DNA from: Silene conica
Taxonomy: Eukaryota; Streptophyta; Magnoliopsida; Caryophyllales; Caryophyllaceae
Direction: 5' to 3'
DNA: 64,000 nucleotides
Assembly (NCBI GenBank): GCA_029255685.2
Contig: CM055320.2
Span: forward strand, 7,674,614-7,738,613
Part shown: piece after piece, positions 55,922 through 64,000 of the stretch
Numbering within the stretch: position 1 is the first letter of the stretch
Layout of the letters: the number at the start of each line of letters is the position of its first letter
The notes under the pieces: model-generated
The model's database searches: none
What the model saw: the letters and a program-made list of their open reading frames with translations, nothing else
Told to the model about the DNA's origin: nothing
Translations under genes and position numbers: made by a program

Positions 55922-56406
55922 CTAACTGTAACACCATCAACACAACCAATCTCAATTTCCAAAACAGTTGATCATAACTAAATTCTTATTTCGATCATAT
56001 CCTCGAAACATATTTCCGTTTTCATTAGAACAACAATCTCAGCTTAGATCTTAATCAAACATCTCACGGATCAACAAGAAAGACAATTCCACCTCCATTG
56101 AATCATTGATATCTACATCCTAATAATTCACAAATTTCCAGCAATTTTTGTCACAAATCCTTTTAATTATTACGCATTACTTCCTAAATTACGCAAATTA
56201 TCCGAAAGCACAAAAAGTTTAGAACAAATTGATAATTAATTATGACATAGATACGATACAAATTGATAAAAAAAAAATTAACTTTATGAACATGCAACAA
56301 AAAAGTAGATGACAAAATTGTAGATTATCCAGAAATGTAACGCAAAGTTTAGAATACACAATTTGAATTGATTTGAATAGGACCAAAAAGTAGTGCGAAG
56401 AGATAC

Positions 56407-56445
56407 CTTAGGATCGGCCTGATGTTCTGTAGGTGGTATGGCCAT
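56407..56445 (-). pseudogene. AUR: Aurora exon 1 (start codon exon)
   Basis: ATG at 56445 followed by 13 codons, MAIPPTEHQADPK, and a GTATCT donor. The MAIP start and length fit plant alpha-Aurora kinases. Intron 1 is 56406-55922, AT-rich, with nothing else seen. Upstream (56446-56677) would be the promoter; I see no clear TATA box. Confidence 0.85.
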
Positions 56446-56677
56446 AGATGGAGCTTAAGATGGAGAGAGATGAAGATTTATTTAGGGTAGAAGATTTGAA
56501 GATTCGAATTAATTTGGTGACAACAAAAAATGGGGAGATATTCAACAGATGGAATGAATAACGTTCCTGGATTACAACGGTCGAAATTTGTTGTACAACA
56601 CGTGTCCTCACATTCATTCGTGTACCATCGCTGGCTCGCTGCCCTTTTCAAAATCGAGTTTGGATTGTATATAAATA

Positions 56678-58914
56678 CTAGTTTTGTGCCCGTGCAGATG
56701 CACGGGATCATTTTTCGTATTTTAGTACTTGTTCTATTGGTTTTGTTGTCATTTTTTGTGAGTTTTAAAACTTTTGGCTTTAACTTTATCAGAAAAGAAA
56801 CAGAGGATGGACATCTAAGTATATTTCGTATTACATGTTAAATCTCTAAATAAATGCATAGTAATAATATTTTATCACTTTTCATATTGTCTTTCGTCTA
56901 TTAAAGACGATATGAATAATACCTAGAATGAAAACGCTATGTTAAAATACAATTTAATTTCATCTTACTAATCAGGCTAAAATTAGTGTTTAATTTCCTA
57001 AATACAATGTATTTTGATAAACCTTTTCAGCAAATACATGTACAAAATCATCGTATAGGCAAAAAGATTGTTGATGTGAAATGATTTTTATATATCATTT
57101 ACTTGGATAAAAGTATTTATATAACTTATCAATTTAATGCTTACTCATATAATATATTTATAGTCTAATTTGTAACCACTAATTGTCGCTTTAATTTCAA
57201 CAATTTATTTAGGGAAATAATAAAAGTTTTCTGGATAAAAGGGAAGGTAAAAATTAAGATAAAAAAATTACAAATTATAATAATGGTGACTAACAAATAT
57301 ACATTAAATAAAATATATATATTTTAAATACTTATGATAGATTAATAACCAAAGTTGTGAATGGAAAATAAGAGGTCGGTATTAATTTAATTTTTGTGTT
57401 TGCAATTAATATTTTTTTTATATATTTTTTTTGTACTTATCATGTATGTGACTCATAGCATTTAAAAAGAATTTTAAATGACACGTGACTTAGTGAGATA
57501 CCTAGTATTATGTTTTTATAAAATATTGTAGAGGATTTACCCTTTAAAAGGATTTTATAGATGAAAGTTATGATTTTTGTGATAGTTACATAAAAAACAA
57601 ATGTGTAATTAATTTTTGCTTATATAAATTTCAACAATATATTCGAGAGAATATTTTTTTTGTGAATGTAGACAAAAAATTATGATAATATGTAAAGTAT
57701 AATAATTAGCAAAACTTTAGAGGTGGATTTGTCAATTTAGTAGTGGAAAATTAGCAAAACTAACGGCACATTTTCTCAAATGGCATAATTATTAGATTAT
57801 AAAACATACATAATATGATTCAAAAATATTTTGTACAATTTAAGCGTAGTTATTTTATTTTCATTCATATAATATTACAATCATAAAAATACTATTATAA
57901 TTCTTCAGAACTATTAATTTTCTTGATTCATGAGAAAATAAAATATACACAAAGTAAAAATAAAAATAAATCTCGAAAAAAAATATACATTGCAGGTGCT
58001 AAATGAATATATTAGGTGGGGAAAAAATGACTTAAAAGTATGAAAGTATTCAAAGTTCAAATAACGAATTGGAGAATGAGCATTGCGTTACCACCGATAA
58101 CTATAATATTTACTCACTATATGACGCTATTAAAAGGTTAGATTGACATATTTGTAGCATACTTCCTCACTTCAACCAAAATATTTGATTTATAACCTGT
58201 TTGACAAAATACAAAATAGAATTAGAAATTTTACATGGAAAACTAAACTGCGTGAAAGAGTGAAAAACTGTGCAATACAATTTACAAAATTTGTCTATTA
58301 ATAAATTAAGGGTTATAATATATAATATAACATGTCACCATATATGAGAGATTCATACTACCATTTTATATTGCACACGCCACACGCCATAGTAAAAAAT
58401 GAAAACTTGACAAAACCAAAAAGTATTCAAACCAAAAGAAAAGTGGAAAGAAGATCTATTACCATTATTTTTCAATTCCATATAATGCTATCTACTATAA
58501 TAACATAAAAAGGAATGTTGAGTGCCTCATTGATAAGTATTTGTATTTTCTAGCTTATGGTAATGTCACGTCACACCCTTCTAAAATTACGCAAATAACC
58601 TTCAACAAAATACAAATTTCCTACAAAAATGTCATATTTTGTAACATATAATTGTGTGTGAATTTATAGAAGACTTTATATATTTTTTAGCTTAATGAAT
58701 ATTTAATCACATATTTAATTTCAACAATAATGATGTCCTTTGATTTGCTTCATCTTATATGTTACAAAATATGACATTTTTGTAGGAAATTTGTATTTTG
58801 TTGAAGGTTATTTGCGTAATTTTAGAAGGGTGTGACGTGGCATTACCATAAGCTAGAAAATACAAATACTTATCAATGAGGCACTCAACATGCCTTTTTA
58901 TGTTATTATATAGA
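56678..58914 (-). mobile_element. Non-autonomous Helitron
   Basis: On the minus strand the 5' end is A|TCTATATAATAACATAAAA at 58914. The 3' end is a hairpin (CCCGTGC ATCT GCACGGG) followed by CACAAAACTAG|T at 56678. TC start, hairpin, CTAG end and insertion between A and T fit the Helitron rules. There is no Rep/helicase ORF in the 2.2 kb, which is AT-rich. An inverted copy of the 5' terminus lies inside at 58491-58655. Confidence 0.85.
58491..58914. repeat. Inverted duplication of the Helitron 5' terminus
   Basis: About 160 bp starting TCTACTATAATAACATAAAA (58491) is repeated in reverse at 58752-58914, leaving a loop of about 97 bp. Both copies include the terminus itself, so two 5' ends face each other. 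Confidence 0.9.
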
Positions 58915-59826
58915 TATAGGCAGTGTATTTTCACATATGTTTTTCACTTTTTTATATACGTCTTTTACAATTTTATCCTTGATTTTTCTTTTCATCTCCC
59001 TTATCTTCACTTTCCTTGGCAGCCCATTTCATCTAACCTTAATTACTCCGGTCAACTCGTGCTCCATCCATTCTTACTCCGGTTTACTCGGCCTCTGACA
59101 TCATTTGTAGTGGTTGCCTTGGTTCAGGGTATTGCAAACTTGTGGTATAATAGCGTCGTGATGCATCGATTAAACAATGTGAGTATAGTGGAAATTAATT
59201 ACACTAAACGTGAAAATCCTATGAGTATATGCAAATAAGGAACAAATCATAACTCAGTAATAAATCATGAGATAGAGTTTTGGATTATTAAAAATCAATT
59301 TAATATTTATCACATTGGTATACTCTTCCCAGTTTGCGCATCCTCTCTCATAGCACAATTGTTAATGTACGTCATTGCCAAAAATAAGGTAAGCCCGGGA
59401 TTGAAGAAAGCAACCGAGAAGAATTTACGTAGTATCAGCCGCAAGAAGAATTAATAACCACCGTGCGTTCCACTAATACACCACCATGTATCGATTAACC
59501 CTAATAGATTATAATTGTTAAACAACTAAACATATTAATTTAACTAAACATTAAATTCTAATAATTTCAACAAAAAATATTAATTATTGGTAAACAACTA
59601 AATTACTTAATCGAAAAATTATGAATCATTATTCTAGTGTTTATAGCAATATTCGATTTAAAAAAAAAATAGTACATACAACTGATACGGGAGTAATTTG
59701 TTTAGGTTTAGGGAAAGAAGGAAATGATATGAAAAATTAATGAAAAAGTGTATGTGAAAGGGACCATATGTGAAAGAAGTAATTCCGAAATATACAAGTC
59801 TCCTTTAAGTGAATTAGATAGGATAT
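58915..59826. other. Unassigned AT-rich DNA upstream of Copia-B
   Basis: A 120-codon frame (58876-59238) overlaps the Helitron end and has no recognisable domain. The rest is AT-rich with no terminal repeats or exons that I can recognise. Confidence 0.5.
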
Positions 59827-60047
59827 TGTCGGCTCCCAAATCCATTTGGATTGGCTTCGGGTCCAAAAATTATGCCGAAAAAAAACCACTCTTTATGTAA
59901 GCCGGTTTGGGTAGGAGTTTTGGTAATAGGCCGACTTAGGCCCATTCTGTCTTAGGGTTTAATTCACCCAACTCATGTACTCTTGTATTTAAACAACGTA
60001 CTATGAATGAGAAATCTAACAGACACTTTACCAAACAAAACATTACA
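59827..60047 (+). repeat. 5' LTR of Copia-B
   Basis: 221 bp with TGTCGGCTCCC...CATTACA ends, a TATA-like TGTATTTAAAC near 59985, and a primer site right after it. The 3' LTR is beyond the window. Confidence 0.88.
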
Positions 60048-60057
60048 CTTCTTATCA

Positions 60058-60070
60058 TGGTATCAGGTTC
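60058..60070 (+). promoter_or_regulatory. Primer-binding site of Copia-B
   Basis: TGGTATCAGGTTC, a near match to the tRNA-iMet site TGGTATCAGAGC, ten bases after the LTR. Confidence 0.85.
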
Positions 60071-60152
60071 AGAGTATTTGATCCCAGTCTAAAATTCCTT
60101 CGTCTTCCGCGCGTCTTGTCTTCTTCCTTTCGTCATCTCCTTATCTTTCACA

Positions 60153-61340
60153 ATGACAAAGGATGTTGACGAGAATTCCGCTACAAAAATCGATAACATG
60201 TCGCCATACTATCTCGGTAGTCATGATATCCCCGGTCAATCTATTACCCATGTTCAACTCCGCAACGATAATTATGACGCGTGGAGTCGTTCTATGAGGC
60301 AGTCTCTTAAATCGAGACGGAAGTTTGGTTTTGTCGAGGGCACCATTCCCAAGCCTACCGATCCTGTCCTTCTCGATCAATGGGAAGTCATTCACTATAC
60401 TCTTGTCCAATGGATTATGCATTCCATTGATACTTCCGTCAAGGGGAGTGTATCATACTTTGAAGATGCACGCCTATTGTGGACTGATTTACAAGAGCGT
60501 TTTGCGACGGTTGATGGGTCTAAAAGACATGGTTTGAAGGCTCAACTTCATGATTTTTCTCAAACCCGAGGTATGTCCGTAACTACTTATTTTGGCAATT
60601 TAAAGACCCTTTGGGACGCGATTGCCAATCATGAACCTGTTTTTGCTTGTAAATGTGGTCGTTGCACTTGTGATACGGCTAAATCCGCACTTGCTCGCCA
60701 AGATTCTGAAAGATTGCACAAGTTTCTGATGGGATTGGATAAAACAATTTTTACCAATATTCGCTCTTCTATTTTGTCTCTTGATCCCCTGCCCACGCTC
60801 AATCGAGCATTTCAGTTGGTTATTCAGGAAGAGAGGCTTCGGTCTGATGTCTCTGATGTTAAGGCTGACCCTACTGATACTATGACTTTTGCCATTCGCT
60901 CTCCACCCCAGACCCACACACAGCCTGTTGTGGATTGGCGCGCGCTTCGAGATGCTGAGCGATCGGAGCGTCGCAAGTTAATTTCCTCTCACTGTTTAGC
61001 GATAGGGCATGAGGTATCCAATTGTTTTATTAAGAGTCAGAAGTTTCCGGATTGGTGGGGGGAGCGTCCTCGTACTATTGAGGAAGTACGGACTAGGCAG
61101 CGTACTAACACGGGGTCTAATGCTTCCACTTCTCGGACCACAGCCCGTGTCAATGCAGCCTTGACTGACCCCAGTTCTTCCTCTACCGATCGTCTCTCCG
61201 GTATGTTTTCTGACTGGATAATAGATACCGGGGCTTATCTCATCACGTTACGGGTACTAAATCGTGGTTTACTGACACTTATGCTATTCCGGTTTGCCCT
61301 ATTACTCTTCCTAATGGTTTTCGTATTTCGGCTTCGGTAG
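60153..61340 (+). pseudogene. Copia-B Gag and protease start
   Basis: The ATG at 60153 opens a frame of 395 codons. The UBN2-type Gag covers about residues 20-240 (NDNYDAWSRSMRQSLKSR; LWTDLQERFATVDGSKRHGL; LKTLWDAIANHEPVFACKC). The zinc-knuckle region is altered: ISSHCLAIGHEVSNCF near residue 280 keeps H, C and one outer Cys but lacks the first Cys pair. The protease motif WIIDTGA appears at about residue 355 (61215). Directly after it the frame shifts (61235-61245); the following protease sequence continues in another frame to 61615. Confidence 0.9.
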
Positions 61341-64000
61341 CTGGCACGGTCAAGCTCAGTGATACTATGATTTTAACAAATGTTCTTTATGTTCCTGACT
61401 TGACTTGCAATCTGCTGTCCGTATCGCAATTAGTAGCTTCTACTAATTACACTTTGAATTTTACTAATACATCTTGCTCTATTCAGGACCCTTCATTGAG
61501 GACGAGGATTGGAGTTGGTGAGCTAAGGGACGGACTCTATTTCTATCGAGTGGTGGGTCGGCCTGCTGAAGAACACCGGGTGAGCGTGGAAGCTTCTTTC
61601 GATTTATGGCACTAACGTCTTGGACACCCCTCTAATAAAGTTGTTAATTTAATTCCTCATGTTAGCAAAAACTCTTTTGATGCACCATGCCATACTTGCA
61701 ATCATGCTAAACAATTTCGTTCTAGTTTTTCGTTAAATGACAATAAGGCTTCGGATATTTTTGAATTGGTACATTGTGATTTATGGGGTGCATACCGAAC
61801 ACCATCGTCTTGTGGAGCAAAGTATTTTTTGACTATTGTAGACGATTATTCCCGGGCTGTGTGGGTATACCTTTTGATGGATAAGACGGAAGTCACAACC
61901 ATGTTTCAAAATTTTCTTGCCATGGCTTACACCCAATTCCTCAAAAAAATTAAAATTGTTCGGTCCGCCAATGGCACTGAGTTTAATGTCATTTCGGAAC
62001 TTTTCACTACTAATGGAATTATTTTCCAAACCTTTTGTGCTGGTACACCCCAACAAAATGGTCGGGTAGAGCGAAAGCACCGTCATATTCTTAATGTTGT
62101 CCGTGCTTTGTTATTTCAAGCTTCCCTTCCGACTACTTTTTGGGGCGAGTGTGTATTAACAGCGGCTTACTTAATAAATCGCACCCCTTCCTTTCTTCTT
62201 GATAAAAAAAACCCCATTTCAATTGTTATTTGGTTCCGCTCCATCTTATGCCAATATGAGAGTTTTTGGTTGCCTTTGTTTTGCTCACAATCAACACACA
62301 AAAGGTGACAAATTTGCGAGTAGGAGTCGAAAATGTATATTCGTGGGGTATCCATACAATAAAAAGGGATGGAAGTTGCTTGACTTAGCTACTGGTAACA
62401 TATTTGTTTCGCGGGATGTTAAATTCTACGAGACGTGCTTTCCATATTCTTCTTCCACAACCGCTGAAACCGTCATTATCCCACCTCCCTTGTTTCCTGA
62501 TGACGAGGGTGACTCGTTTCTTGATACGGGTACAAACATAGAGGCCGTTTTGGGTGATACAGATACAAATACAAAGGATACTTTGGGTGGTGTTTCGCCT
62601 AATAACACGGCTGCCCATACTGATGCGGGTCTTGCTGCCCCTGACGCGCGCCCTGCTGATTCTGGTACTTTAAATGCTGAAAATACCGACGCAATGGGCA
62701 GAGGGCATCGCATCAAAATTCCATCTACTCGGCTTCGTGGCTTTCTTCTTGACACTACTGCCGACCCCACTACTCCTCCGTCCTCCCCCGACAGCTCATC
62801 CTCTCCGTCCTCATCCTCAGGTACGTCTTATGTACTTACTAATTACATTAATTGTGATCGGTTTTCTTCTTCCCATCGTCACTTCCTTGTAGCTATTACT
62901 AGTGGAGTTGAACCTCCTTCGTTTCGCGTGCCAATTACCGACCCTAATTGGTGTCAGGCCATGCAAGAAGAAATTTCTGCTCTTGAGAAAAATGAGACGT
63001 GGGAGTTGACTACTTTACCTTCTGATAAAAAGGCTCTTGGCTGTCGTTGGGTCTATAAGATTAAATACAAGTCAAACGGCGACATAGAGCGTTACAAAAC
63101 TCGCCTTATCATTTTTGGGAACCATCAGGTTGAGGGAATTGATTACGGTGAAACATTCGCTCCTGTTGTAAAGATGGTCACAGTACGTGCTTTCCTTGCA
63201 ATTGCTGCTATTTAACGGTGGGAACTCCATCAAATGGACGTCCATAACGCATTTTTACATGGGGACGCATTTTTACATGGGGACTTAACTGAAGAAGTTT
63301 ATATGCGCTTACCACCTGGTTTCGGCAAAGGCAAGGAAGGGAAAGTTTGTCGCCTCCATAAGTCGTTGTATGGTTTATGTCAGGCCCCTAGATGCTGGTT
63401 CGCCAAATTGGGTCATGCTCTGCGTCAGTATGGCTTTATCCAGTCCTATTCGGATTATTCATTTTTCAGTTACAATAAGGCTGAGGTGTGTATTCATGTT
63501 CTCGTCTATGTCGATGACTTAGTAATTGCCGGGAATGATGCCGCTTCTATTCAATCTTTCAAAGCTTATCTTGGTCAATGTTTTCATATGAAAGACTTGG
63601 GACACTTGAAGTATTTTTTTGGTATTGAGGTTGCGCGAAATTCGCAAGGTATCTTTCTTACTCAACGAAAATATGCCCTTGACATTATTTCCGAAGCCGG
63701 TCTTCTTGGTGCCAAACCCGCGGCTACTCCTATTGAGCAACATCATAATTTAGGGATGGCCACGGGTGATGTCATTTCGGATATTGAGACCTATCTTCGT
63801 CTTGTAGGCCGACTCGTTTATCTTGCTGTTACACGGCCCGATTTATCCTATGCCGTCCATATATTGTCTCAATTCCTTAAACAGCCGCGTATTGAACATA
63901 TGCAAGCCGCTCTTCGTGTGGTTCGATATCTCAAAGGGAAGCCGGGTCAAGGGATTTTGCTCCGTGCTGATAGCGACCTTCATATCTCTGGGTGGTGTGA
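61240..64000 (+). pseudogene. Copia-B protease end, integrase, RT and RNase H start
   Basis: The GAG-pre-integrase part ends at a TAA (61613) where relatives read WHxRLGH. Integrase follows: HTCNHAKQF with CHTC zinc residues, VHCDLWG (first Asp), GTPQQNGRVERKH (Glu). A frame shift near 62205 leads to MRVFGCLCFAHNQHTKGDKF and KCIFVGYPYNKKG. RT starts at about 62930 (WCQAMQEEISALEKNETWEL; GCRWVYKIKYKSNGDIERYK), stops at a TAA near 63214, and carries an 18-bp tandem duplication doubling AFLHGD (63249-63284). YVDD is intact at about 63510. RNase H begins near 63960. Confidence 0.92.

Larger units (their letters stand above)
31162..56445 (-). pseudogene. AUR: Aurora kinase (AUR1/2-like) gene, broken, with a transposon-filled intron
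   Basis: Five short exons in order on the minus strand match the plant alpha-Aurora N-terminus and kinase N-lobe: exon 1 MAIPPTEHQADPK (56445-56407), exon 2 with the glycine loop [15 protein letters not shown] (55921-55808), exon 3 with VALKVLFK and [12 protein letters not shown] (32190-32044), exon 4 with ILEYAPKGELYK (31962-31868), exon 5 with SLARALIYCHGKHVI (31251-31162). Introns have GT-AG ends. Intron 2 is about 23.6 kb and holds most of the nested transposons. Lesions: a stop in exon 3, a stop in exon 4, and a deletion of about 17 bp in exon 5 removing the catalytic HRD/K region. The rest of the kinase is absent, exon 5 ending at the MULE edge. The active gene would be a mitotic Ser/Thr kinase. 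Confidence 0.9.
59827..64000 (+). mobile_element. Copia-B retrotransposon, cut by the window edge
   Basis: 5' LTR, iMet primer site (TGGTATCAGGTTC at 60058), then gag, protease, integrase, RT and the start of RNase H in order. The element continues past 64000. Confidence 0.94.

Noticed and set aside
55588..55962. 124-codon minus-strand ORF near the right LTR
   Set aside because: It reads the wrong frame over Aurora exon 2; the neighbouring frame gives the kinase glycine loop with proper splice sites.
56408..56617. 69-codon minus-strand ORF over the Aurora start
   Set aside because: It is in a different frame from MAIPPTEHQADPK and has no domain; the kinase start fits better.
58876..59238. 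120-codon ORF rich in Phe and Tyr near the Helitron
   Set aside because: It has no recognisable domain, begins inside the Helitron terminus and reflects T-rich composition.

Overview
This window is plant nuclear DNA, almost certainly from an angiosperm with a large, repeat-rich genome. The evidence is the repertoire: chromovirus Gypsy and Copia retrotransposons with tRNA-iMet primer sites, CACTA, MULE, hAT, PIF/Harbinger, Stowaway and Helitron elements, a plant mobile domain (PMD) gene, and a degraded plant Aurora kinase gene. I could not identify the species. I see no intact host gene, no rRNA, no convincing tRNA and nothing bacterial.

Layout. 1-22758: remains of two Tat/Athila-type LTR elements (LTRs at 802-2103 and 21082-22758; polypurine tract before each LTR; no pol seen). 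A young Tekay-like Gypsy element (4775-15277, minus strand, one stop codon in its polyprotein) and a CACTA element (15714-20258) sit inside them. 22759-31159: a MULE with a PMD gene on the left and a transposase-OTU gene on the right; the transposase half is duplicated as a palindrome with 2.66-kb arms. 31162-56445: a broken Aurora kinase gene on the minus strand. Its exons 1 and 2 (about 56.4 and 55.9 kb) are separated from exons 3-5 (32.2-31.2 kb) by 23.6 kb of nested transposons: a Copia element, an LTR element split by a 6994-bp palindromic CACTA, and a second CACTA whose 3' end is also an inverted duplication. Smaller insertions (solo LTR, TRIM, MITEs) lie inside these. 56678-58914: a non-autonomous Helitron. 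59827-64000: the 5' part of a second Copia element that runs off the right edge.

Most notable. (1) The Tekay-like LTR carries a tandem array of ten repeats. Each has a conserved core flanked by a different pair of arms, and in most units those arms complement each other; a three-base inner stem also shows a compensatory change. This looks like a selected RNA or single-strand fold. (2) Three large transposase-bearing palindromes lie within 30 kb. Lesions shared by both arms, or found in one arm only, allow ordering of events. (3) The Aurora kinase exons are short and scattered and would be missed by ORF-based annotation.

Limits: coordinates of nested elements are read by eye. Boundaries given with target-site duplications are firm to a base or two; the others (LTR-C, left end of CACTA-2, MULE outer ends) are approximate.
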